Part shown: one piece after another, positions 57,253 through 64,000 of the stretch
Numbering within the stretch: the stretch's first letter is position 1
Layout of the letters: each line of letters starts with the position of its first letter
DNA from: Paraglaciecola sp. T6c
GTDB taxonomy: Bacteria; Pseudomonadota; Gammaproteobacteria; Enterobacterales; Alteromonadaceae
Length of the DNA: 64,000 bases
NCBI RefSeq assembly: GCF_000014225.1
Contig: NC_008228.1
Location: forward strand, 3,596,001-3,660,000
Reading direction: 5' to 3'
Notes under the pieces: model-generated
What the model saw: the letters and a program-made list of their open reading frames with translations, nothing else
The model's database searches: none
What the model was told of the DNA's origin: nothing
Made by a program: the position numbers and the translations under genes

Positions 57253-57669
57253 TTAGCGTTTATGTAGATTGTAGATTAGTTCAGCTTCGGCTTTTGGCAT
57301 ATCACATTCGTGCATCAAATCTTCAACTGAGTAACCACTGGCCACCAATTTAGCCGCTTGTTGGTACAGGCGACTTTGGGGATCCTGACTGGCGAGTTGC
57401 TCTTGTTGGCTAGCGGTTTGTCTTACCGTAGCAACGAGTGCTTTTATCTTGTCTCCCATGCCAATGCTGCCCACGCGCACTTCCTGCAACTCTTGTTGGT
57501 TAGCAAGCAATTGCTCTTGTAATTCGCTCAACGATTCTTGTTGCCACTCATTCTGACGCTGCAATAAGGCAATACGTTTCGCCAAAACGGCGAAAGCACC
57601 GATAAATAATAAAATGGCGACCACAATAACCACGTAAATCAGATGGCTTATTTCCACAATTGCGTCCAA
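57253..57669 (-). CDS. DUF2802 protein of the chemotaxis operon
   Basis: A 138-residue protein with one N-terminal membrane helix (about 9-30), a coiled-coil (about 35-65) and a conserved C-terminal helical region (AKLVASGYSVEDLMHECDMPKAEAELI). DUF2802 genes follow cheW at the end of polar-flagellum chemotaxis operons in Vibrio and Shewanella. Function unknown. It starts 24 bp after cheW. The 313-bp region on its other side (56940-57252) has no gene; only met boxes were found. Confidence 0.88.
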   Translation of the reverse strand: MDAIVEISHLIYVVIVVAILLFIGAFAVLAKRIALLQRQNEWQQESLSELQEQLLANQQELQEVRVGSIGMGDKIKALVATVRQTASQQEQLASQDPQSRLYQQAAKLVASGYSVEDLMHECDMPKAEAELIYNLHKR

Positions 57670-57693
57670 ATCAGTTAATAACGAAACAGAGCA

Positions 57694-58188
57694 TTAAATA
57701 TTGGTTAACTCTTCCCACTCTTCATCACTTAAGAGTTTATTCAGATCGACTAAAATAAGTAACTCACCTTCTCGATTGCTTACACCTTGAATAAATTTGG
57801 CACTTTCTTCTGTACCTACATTAGGCGCGCTGTCTATTTCTGATGAGCGCAAATAAACAACCTCAGCAACACTGTCTACTAAAATGCCCACTACTTGCTC
57901 GTCAGACTCAATAATGACGATACGTGTGTTGTCCGTTAAATCTGTTGGCTCCAAGCCAAAGCGCGCACGAGTATCGATAACCGTTACCACATTACCTCGT
58001 AAGTTTATGATACCTAATACGTAATCTGGAGCGCCAGGAACAGGGGCAATCTCGGTGTGACGTAATACTTCTTGAACCTGCATAACATTGATGCCATAGG
58101 TTTCTTCCCCTAGCTTATATGTTACCCACTGCAAGACTTCATCGTTTCGATCAGATGGTACGTTATTTGATGTTTTGTCATCACTCAT
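57694..58188 (-). CDS. cheW: CheW, chemotaxis coupling protein
   Basis: CheW links CheA to chemoreceptors. The 164-residue product has one CheW domain with the family pattern ITYKLGEETYGINVMQVQEVLR, APDYVLGIINLRGNVVTVID and IQGVSNREGELLILVDLNKLL. It is 23 bp downstream of parP. The length is that of a plain CheW. Confidence 0.95.
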   Translation of the reverse strand: MSDDKTSNNVPSDRNDEVLQWVTYKLGEETYGINVMQVQEVLRHTEIAPVPGAPDYVLGIINLRGNVVTVIDTRARFGLEPTDLTDNTRIVIIESDEQVVGILVDSVAEVVYLRSSEIDSAPNVGTEESAKFIQGVSNREGELLILVDLNKLLSDEEWEELTNI

Positions 58189-58211
58189 TTTTAATACTCC
58201 AGCAGCAATTG

Positions 58212-59075
58212 CTAGTTGTCTTTACTATTCATACCCTGCTGCAAAAGTGAAATTAATTGCTTCACGTTTACCAAGGCACACATCTTTTTCTTTACCATAC
58301 CGCTAAGCCAAGTGCGCTTTCCGTCAAACTTGCGCCACTTAACATCTTCAGCTTGTAAGGTGATGGTGTCAATAATACGCTCACACGCCAAACCCCAACC
58401 GCTGCTATCTAGCATGATAAGATATTGATTTTTAGCTGAATCCGCCAGCTTTTCATTACATTTTTCAGGCATAACCCACATTGCAGTGTCGACAACTTTC
58501 ATTTTTTCATCACGATGAAGCATCACACCTTTAAACCAGTTCGGTTTACCAAAAATAGGCGTAACATCAGCTAACTGGTGGATCCCGCCAAGCTCAGTAA
58601 GTGGCAGTGCCAGAGACAACCCGGCCACTTCGAATATAAGTACTTGAAATGCTTCATGATAAATACCTGTATCTTTAGCTACAGGGTTATCCGCGTTTTG
58701 GCTTTGCTTATTAACGGCACCGTCATTATCTACCGTGTTGACCGTCACGCTCTCGTGTTGTTCGTGGCTGGGAAGTTCGGCGTCCTTTAGACTGTGTTCA
58801 AATACTTCATCGCTAGCAGGTTGCTCGTCGATACGTTTAGCCAGCACGTTATCGCTATCAATTTTTGCAGGCTCAAGCACAACTTCACTGGAGACTGAAC
58901 TAGTCAGTTCTGTATGCAACACTGAGGCAGAGTCGAGCAACTGACTGACATGCTGCAACGACGCGTTTTGCTCAATCTCTTCGGTGAGTGGCCCATCTTG
59001 CTCGACATCTTCGATAAGTAAGGAAGACAAATATTCTTCCATAACGCTTTTTTTGCCTGGCGGTTTAGCATTCAT
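58212..59075 (-). CDS. parP: ParP-like protein with C-terminal CheW/AIF domain
   Basis: A 287-residue protein with an acidic, disordered N-terminal half (about 1-135) and a C-terminal CheW-like domain (FQVLIFEVAGLSLALPLTELGGI, PNWFKGVMLHR, LDSSGWGLACERIIDTI). This is the architecture of ParP, which holds chemotaxis arrays at the cell pole by binding CheA and ParC. It overlaps parC by 4 bp and precedes cheW, as in Vibrio. Name from context and architecture, not alignment. Confidence 0.85.
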   Translation of the reverse strand: MNAKPPGKKSVMEEYLSSLLIEDVEQDGPLTEEIEQNASLQHVSQLLDSASVLHTELTSSVSSEVVLEPAKIDSDNVLAKRIDEQPASDEVFEHSLKDAELPSHEQHESVTVNTVDNDGAVNKQSQNADNPVAKDTGIYHEAFQVLIFEVAGLSLALPLTELGGIHQLADVTPIFGKPNWFKGVMLHRDEKMKVVDTAMWVMPEKCNEKLADSAKNQYLIMLDSSGWGLACERIIDTITLQAEDVKWRKFDGKRTWLSGMVKKKMCALVNVKQLISLLQQGMNSKDN

Positions 59076-59851
59076 TTCGCAGCCCCTAACAAACGTAAAT
59101 GACGCAACAAACTTGTGTACGCTACCACGCCTCGTGCTTTAGGCGCGTGAATTGAAGGTAACGCGTGGTTTGAACTGGCGTCTCTAAACTTAGTATCGAT
59201 AGGAATTAATCCCTGCCAAACGTTATCACCATGGGTTTCTCGTAATGTGTGATAGGCGCCTATTGCCGCTTTTACGCGTTTATCAAACATGGTCGGCACT
59301 ATGGTATAGCGAAACTCCTTACGTAATGACTGCTGCATAATGTGCAACGAGCCAAGCATTCGCTCTAACCCCTTGAGCGCTAAAAATTCGGTTTGAACTG
59401 GAATAATCACTCGGGTAGACGCAGCCAACGCATTGACCATGAGTACACCTAACACAGGCGGGCAATCAATTAACGCGTACTCGAACTCATCTTCGATCAA
59501 CCCGAGCGCTTTTTTAAGGGTTAACCCCATGCCACTTTGATTCCCTAGCTTGCGATCTAATGTGGCTAGCGCCATGCTAGCAGGCAAGATGAACAGCGAG
59601 TCAAGTTTAGTTGGGCATAAGCAATCTAAAACAGCGCCTTTGTCTAAAGGCCCTTCGTGAATAAAGATATCGTATAAACTGCGTGATAATTCGTCAGAGT
59701 CAATACCAAAATAGTAACTTAAGGACGCATGGGGATCGGTATCGATTAGGACGACCTTTGCTCCACGCTGCGCAAGCAAACCACCTAGGGTGACTGTTGT
59801 CGTAGTTTTACCAACGCCCCCTTTTTGGTTTGCTACTGTCCATACTTTCAC
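59072..59851 (-). CDS. parC: ParC, ParA-like ATPase for polar chemotaxis arrays
   Basis: A 259-residue ParA/MinD-family ATPase: Walker A deviant KGGVGKTTTTV (residues 10-20, with both lysines), Walker A' DTDPHAS, Walker B YALIDCPPVLGVLMV. It is not linked with parB and lies between cheB and a parP-like gene, so it is the polar array-positioning ParC and not a chromosome-segregation ParA. Confidence 0.87.
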   Translation of the reverse strand: MKVWTVANQKGGVGKTTTTVTLGGLLAQRGAKVVLIDTDPHASLSYYFGIDSDELSRSLYDIFIHEGPLDKGAVLDCLCPTKLDSLFILPASMALATLDRKLGNQSGMGLTLKKALGLIEDEFEYALIDCPPVLGVLMVNALAASTRVIIPVQTEFLALKGLERMLGSLHIMQQSLRKEFRYTIVPTMFDKRVKAAIGAYHTLRETHGDNVWQGLIPIDTKFRDASSNHALPSIHAPKARGVVAYTSLLRHLRLLGAAK

Positions 59852-59919
59852 GATAAATACCTTTCAGTCGCCTGCTGTTTTTTTAACTCTCTATCGAAAG
59901 TGTCAAAATACGTCAGTTT

Positions 59920-61059
59920 CTACGCCATCTCTTTTAAAATATGGCTTTCAAACGCATCTATAGAAAACTCTTTTTCAGCGATACCTGCATTCATTACAGC
60001 TTGTGGCATGCCATATACTACTGAGCTTAGCTCATCCTGCACCCAAATTTTTGCACCTTTACTTTTTAGCTTGCTGGCGCCAAGTTTTCCGTCAGAGCCC
60101 ATCCCTGTGAGTATGACCCCTAAGACATCACCGTGATATACATGCGCAATTGACGCAAACGTAATATCAACGCAGGGCTTATACAGTATATCGGCACTGT
60201 CTGGTGCATCATAAATTCGAAAAGAAACACGTTGACTATCGCCCTGAACGGTCATTTGACGGCCACCAGGTGCTAAATACGCGACGCCTGCTTTAACTTC
60301 TTCACCGTTCATCGCTTCTTTTACAGTCAATTGCGACAACTGATTCAGTCGCTCTGCAAATGCCTTAGTAAAGGAGCCCGGCATGTGTTGCACAATAAAG
60401 ATAGGATAAGGAAAATTCTTTGGGACAGCTGTGAGCACTTTTTGTAGAGCAACCGGCCCGCCTGTGGACGTGCCAATCGCTAAGCAGCGATACTTTTTAC
60501 CCGACGGAATACCACTGGACGAAGAATGATAAAGTGGGGCTCCCAACGGAATACTACTGGTCGCTTGCACTGAGCGTTTAGCAGGATTTCGACTAACCGG
60601 CTTATTGAACAAAATCGCTTTAGGAGGGGCCACACGCACAGAAGCGGGGCGCAGTCCGTGTTGCTTTCTACACAAGCTTTTGACCCGAGATTGCAAAAGC
60701 GCAACGGCATCTTGACGATTTGCCGCGATATCTTCGAACTTCTTGGGTAAGAAGTCCATTGCGCCTGAGTCCAGTGCGTCCAAGGTGGCTTTAGCACCTT
60801 GAAGTGTCAATGAAGAAAACATAATGATGGGGACGGGTTTACGGGCCATTATTTTTTTGACGGCAGTGATCCCATCCATGATAGGCATCTCCACGTCCAT
60901 AGTGACTACATCAGGATTAAGCGTAGCGACCATCTCAATTGCTTCTTGACCATTTCTGGCCTCACCTATGACTTGTAAACTGGGGTCTTGCTCTAGAATT
61001 TCTTTTACACGGCGCCTAAAAAAAATCGAATCATCAACAACTAATATCTTGTATGCCAT
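59920..61059 (-). CDS. cheB: CheB, chemotaxis protein-glutamate methylesterase
   Basis: CheB demethylates chemoreceptors. The 379-residue product has an N-terminal receiver domain (Asp55 in [11 protein letters not shown] is the phosphorylation site), a linker, and a C-terminal methylesterase domain with the serine motif AIGTSTGGP, the His in FIVQHMP and the Asp in [10 protein letters not shown]. It follows cheA by 24 bp and precedes parC by 68 bp. Confidence 0.96.
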   Translation of the reverse strand: MAYKILVVDDSIFFRRRVKEILEQDPSLQVIGEARNGQEAIEMVATLNPDVVTMDVEMPIMDGITAVKKIMARKPVPIIMFSSLTLQGAKATLDALDSGAMDFLPKKFEDIAANRQDAVALLQSRVKSLCRKQHGLRPASVRVAPPKAILFNKPVSRNPAKRSVQATSSIPLGAPLYHSSSSGIPSGKKYRCLAIGTSTGGPVALQKVLTAVPKNFPYPIFIVQHMPGSFTKAFAERLNQLSQLTVKEAMNGEEVKAGVAYLAPGGRQMTVQGDSQRVSFRIYDAPDSADILYKPCVDITFASIAHVYHGDVLGVILTGMGSDGKLGASKLKSKGAKIWVQDELSSVVYGMPQAVMNAGIAEKEFSIDAFESHILKEMA

Positions 61060-61083
61060 GTGTATTTTGTAAAAACCTCGTGT

Positions 61084-63348
61084 TTAACGCGCTTGTCGAA
61101 TGGCATCGGCTTTTTTCTTAGCATAATGCTTTAGTAGGCCTGGAACATCTAGGATCAACGCAATCCCACCATCACTGGTAATCGTTGCGCCAGCCATGCC
61201 AGGAGTACCTTGTAGCAATTCATCTAATGGCTTAATCACCACTTCTTCTTGACCGATGAGCGCATCAACCACAAAACCGAGTTGCTGGGTACCAATTTGC
61301 ACGACAACAACATGTCCCTTAGCGCGATCTAGCGGGATTGGCTTAGCATTTTTGCGTACTAACCACTCGCGTAAATAGAATAATGGGATCGCTTTGGAAC
61401 GAACGATTTTTGTTAATTGGCCATCAACTGTATTGGTTTTACTCATATCCATGTTGATAATTTCGTTTACCGAGCCTAATGGTAATGCGAAGGTTTGATC
61501 GCCAACCACTATCATAAGAGTCGGTAATATTGCCAAAGTCAGTGGCACTTTAATTTCTAGCGTGGTGCCTTTGCCCAGCACAGAATCGATATTGACCGTA
61601 CCATTTAGCTGGTTAATTTTGGTTTTCACCACGTCCATACCAACGCCGCGGCCTGACACTTCGGATATTTCAGTTTTGGTCGAGAAACCCGGAGCGAAAA
61701 TTAAATTGAATGCTTCTTCATCTGTCATTCGAGCCGCGGCATCAGCATCTAATACGCCTCGAGAAATAGCTATTTCTTTAAGCTTATCAGGGTCCATGCC
61801 TTTACCGTCATCGACTATGCTCAGCAAAATATGATCACCTTCTTGAGAAGCTGATAGCTTTACCGTACCTAAAGATGGCTTGCCCGCTGCGACCCGATCC
61901 GCTGGCATTTCTATACCATGATCCACTGAATTTCGTACTAGATGCACCAAAGGATCAGCAAGGGCCTCGACTAAATTTTTGTCTAAATCTGTTTCTTCAC
62001 CCTCTAGTTCAAGGGTAATTTCTTTCTTCAAGGTGCGCGCTAAGTCACGCACGACTCGAGGAAAACGCCCAAACACTTTTTTGATGGGCTGCATGCGCGT
62101 TTTCATCACGGCGCCTTGCAAATCGCCGGTGACCACGTCTAAATTAGCAATCGCTTTTGACATACTTTCGTCGTTGACGGATAAACCTAAACTAAGCAAC
62201 CTGTTACGCACTAATACCAACTCACCTACCATATTCATGATTTGGTCTAAGCGCTTGGTATCCACCCTAACCGTCGTTTCCGGCTGTGGTGCTGCGGGAC
62301 GCTTTTCCTCACGCTTAGAAACAGCCGACTTTTCCGCCGCCCCAGGGCTTTTAGCAGGTATATTGGCTTGGCTAGAGGCAATGCTGGGCGCACTCGACTT
62401 AGTGTCGTTACTTTTATCAGTGGCTTTTTCACTTGCGGATTGCGACGGCGTGTTATCAGATACTGCCGACGTTACTGGAGTGTTTGGCGCTTTACTTGTT
62501 TCTCCGTTAGCTTCTTTTTTGGTAACAGGCCCTTGCCCTTTACCATGGAGCTGATCGAGTAACGCTTCGAATTCATCATCACTGATATCTTCTGATTCAG
62601 AATTTGTGCTTGCTACGGGCGCGTCAGTCGATTCAGAGGGAGCGTCTTGAGAGCCGCCAAACTGCCCTTCTCCATGAAGCTGATCGAGTAACGCTTCAAA
62701 CTCATCATCACTAATATCGTCACCATCACTACTCATATCAGCGCCACTGGAAGACTCTGTGGATTGTGGCGGCTTAATTGATGGTGATTGCGATGCTCCT
62801 CCAACGGGATTACCTTCACCGTGAAGTTCATCAAGCAAGGCCTCAAACTCGGATTCGTCAAAGTCATCCGAATTTGTTTTAGGCTGAGATGCCGCTTCAC
62901 TGGGCGCCTCGATTACTGGCGTTTCGATAATTGGAGGCGCAGCAACTTGGTCTTGCGCCTCTGGCTTACTCAGGCGATGCAATGTATCTAATAACGATTG
63001 CTCTGCTGCTACCAAGGGTTTGTTCGATTTTACATCTTCAAACATGGCGACGACTTCGTCGGTTGCTTGAAGAATAATATCCATTAACTCTGGCGTTAAT
63101 GAACGTTGGCCGTTACGCATGACATCGAATACGTTTTCAGCGCCGTGACAAATATCGACTAATTCGGTTAACGAAAGAAAGCCCGCGCCACCTTTAACCG
63201 TGTGGTAGCCTCTGAAAATCGCATTCAGTAAATCCGAATCTTGCGGATTATTTTCCAACTCAACCAGCTGTTCTTGAAGCTGCTCTAGTATTTCACCCGC
63301 TTCTACTAAAAAATCCTGAAGGATCTCCTCGTCAACATCAAACCCCAT
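61084..63348 (-). CDS. cheA: CheA, chemotaxis histidine kinase
   Basis: A 754-residue CheA. The P1 domain has His49 (YHTVKGGAGFL). Residues 130-350 are a long low-complexity linker with no visible P2 domain and three copies of an acidic motif (161-179, 210-228, 254-272). Dimerisation P3 (about 360-420), ATPase P4 (N box HLVRNSVDHGIE 469-480, G1 DDGKGMD, G2 GRGVGMDVV) and CheW-like P5 (about 600-745) follow. It lies 12 bp after cheZ and 24 bp before cheB. Confidence 0.97.
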   Translation of the reverse strand: MGFDVDEEILQDFLVEAGEILEQLQEQLVELENNPQDSDLLNAIFRGYHTVKGGAGFLSLTELVDICHGAENVFDVMRNGQRSLTPELMDIILQATDEVVAMFEDVKSNKPLVAAEQSLLDTLHRLSKPEAQDQVAAPPIIETPVIEAPSEAASQPKTNSDDFDESEFEALLDELHGEGNPVGGASQSPSIKPPQSTESSSGADMSSDGDDISDDEFEALLDQLHGEGQFGGSQDAPSESTDAPVASTNSESEDISDDEFEALLDQLHGKGQGPVTKKEANGETSKAPNTPVTSAVSDNTPSQSASEKATDKSNDTKSSAPSIASSQANIPAKSPGAAEKSAVSKREEKRPAAPQPETTVRVDTKRLDQIMNMVGELVLVRNRLLSLGLSVNDESMSKAIANLDVVTGDLQGAVMKTRMQPIKKVFGRFPRVVRDLARTLKKEITLELEGEETDLDKNLVEALADPLVHLVRNSVDHGIEMPADRVAAGKPSLGTVKLSASQEGDHILLSIVDDGKGMDPDKLKEIAISRGVLDADAAARMTDEEAFNLIFAPGFSTKTEISEVSGRGVGMDVVKTKINQLNGTVNIDSVLGKGTTLEIKVPLTLAILPTLMIVVGDQTFALPLGSVNEIINMDMSKTNTVDGQLTKIVRSKAIPLFYLREWLVRKNAKPIPLDRAKGHVVVVQIGTQQLGFVVDALIGQEEVVIKPLDELLQGTPGMAGATITSDGGIALILDVPGLLKHYAKKKADAIRQAR
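62533..62868 (-). repeat. Three acidic EFEALLDxLHG repeats in the CheA linker
   Basis: The core DISDDEFEALLDQLHGEG occurs three times in CheA at residues 161-179, 210-228 and 254-272 (first copy DDFDESEFEALLDELHGEG), separated by 30 and 25 residues of Ser/Pro/Gly-rich linker. At DNA level the last two copies share TTCGAATTCATCATCACT-like stretches on the plus strand, so the repeats arose by duplication or are kept by selection. Confidence 0.85.
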
Positions 63349-63360
63349 ATTGTAACGCCT

Positions 63361-64000
63361 CTAAAATCCTAAACTTGACAGTAAATCATCAACATCATCT
63401 TGATTAGATGCGACGTCGTCACGGTTAGCTGCATCGAGAATTGGGCCTTCCGCTTTAACACTATCGGCTTGTTTATCAGATATATGAGGAATTTCCGCTG
63501 ACTCTGATCCACCGAACATCGTTAACATATGCACTAGGCTGTCTTCTACTTCTTTAACTAGTTCAATGACCCGGCGAATAATTTGCCCTGTGATGTCCTG
63601 ATAGCCTTGAGCTAGTAGCATCTCGGTTAATAATGCGTTTAATTTTCCAGACTCGTCCTTGCCCTCTTCTAAAAAGGTGTCGAGGCGTCTGCACAGGGCA
63701 TTGAATTCGCCCAGCTCTAACTGACGATTAAAAAGCTTCTTCCACTCAGGAATGATTTCGTTCATTTCAGAATTGAGCTTTTCGGCAATGGGCATGCAAT
63801 CATCGACTAAGTCCATCGTGCGATTCGCGGCTTGCTCAGTGGTTTCAATAACATACGTGAGCCGCGTTTTAGCGTCAGGGATCTCTTCATTCGCTAAATT
63901 AGCAATACGTTCATCGAGTTGAAAGTTATTCAAAGAATCATGAAGTTGGCGAGTTAATTTACCTACCTCTTCGAACAGTTCGACAGAATTGGTGTCATTG
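63361..64000 (-). CDS. cheZ: CheZ, protein phosphatase (5' partial)
   Basis: CheZ dephosphorylates CheY-P. The frame continues to the window edge, so only the N terminus is missing; the visible 212 residues start N-D-T-N-S-V-E-L-F-E-E-V-G-K. The catalytic glutamine region EMLLAQGYQDITGQII (E. coli Gln147 equivalent) and the C-terminal CheY-binding helix (DDVDDLLSSLGF) are present. It lies 12 bp upstream of cheA in the order cheZ-cheA-cheB-parC-parP-cheW. Confidence 0.95.
   Translation of the reverse strand, partial: NDTNSVELFEEVGKLTRQLHDSLNNFQLDERIANLANEEIPDAKTRLTYVIETTEQAANRTMDLVDDCMPIAEKLNSEMNEIIPEWKKLFNRQLELGEFNALCRRLDTFLEEGKDESGKLNALLTEMLLAQGYQDITGQIIRRVIELVKEVEDSLVHMLTMFGGSESAEIPHISDKQADSVKAEGPILDAANRDDVASNQDDVDDLLSSLGF

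Noticed and set aside
57230-57255. Tiny open frame with two cysteines (12 codons) before the DUF2802 stop
   Set aside because: It has no ribosome site, no conservation that can be judged, and such frames are common by chance.
61979-62554. Long open frame (191 codons) on the plus strand opposite cheA
   Set aside because: It is antisense to a certain gene, its composition follows the codon bias of cheA read backwards, and it shows no domain or ribosome site.
1-64000. CRISPR array or retron
   Set aside because: No regularly spaced direct repeats and no cas or reverse transcriptase gene were seen.

Overview
The window looks like the chromosome of a marine gammaproteobacterium of the Alteromonadales (Alteromonas/Paraglaciecola/Glaciecola type). 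This is judged from gene content and order: rsxDGE-nth, a TtpC-ExbB2-ExbD2-TonB2 energy system with DUF3450 and TPR partners, recX/alaS/csrA/tRNA-Ser/tRNA-Arg, psp-sap, oadGAB, and a polar-flagellum chemotaxis operon with parC/parP. The species assignment is inference; no database was searched. Both ends cut genes: rsxD loses its 5' part at base 1 and cheZ loses its 5' part at base 64000.

Layout. 1-2564: end of the rsx electron-transport operon and the DNA-repair gene nth. 2565-8447: a small accessory island (DoxX/LysR; lipase, FISUMP protein, SDR, AraC) punctuated by two broken copies of the nth 3' end, both starting at codon 130. 8481-12709: ywbE-like gene, TSUP permease, DUF3087-like membrane protein, an Hsp70 (YegD-like) and an AsmA-like protein. 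12909-17855: a complete TonB2-type energy-transduction operon. 18365-24582: a methyltransferase, a small lipoprotein, a TPR-sulfotransferase and a large TonB-dependent receptor that probably uses that TonB system. 25079-31235: comFB-like gene, 4.5S SRP RNA, leucine dehydrogenase with an Lrp/AsnC regulator, then aromatic amino acid catabolism (hppD, tyrR, phhA) with TyrR-box-like sites before all three genes.

31662-42379: envelope-stress genes ycjX-ycjF and pspABC, the divergent activator gene pspF, and sapABCDF. 42482-45706: the sodium-pumping oxaloacetate decarboxylase oadGAB. 46021-49718: two tRNA-Arg, one tRNA-Ser, csrA and alaS. 49844-52133: recX (without recA beside it), a FemAB-like protein and a DUF938 methyltransferase. 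52209-57027: metA and a cobalamin-dependent methionine synthase split into two genes exactly at a domain border, behind four tandem met boxes. 57253-64000: chemotaxis genes cheZ-cheA-cheB-parC-parP-cheW-DUF2802.

The least ordinary signals are the repeated nth 3' ends with a common breakpoint and a 77-bp patch of near identity, the three copies of an acidic EFEALLDxLHG motif in the CheA linker, the bipartite MetH, and the TyrR and Psp regulatory sites. No phage, IS element, CRISPR array or integrase was seen.
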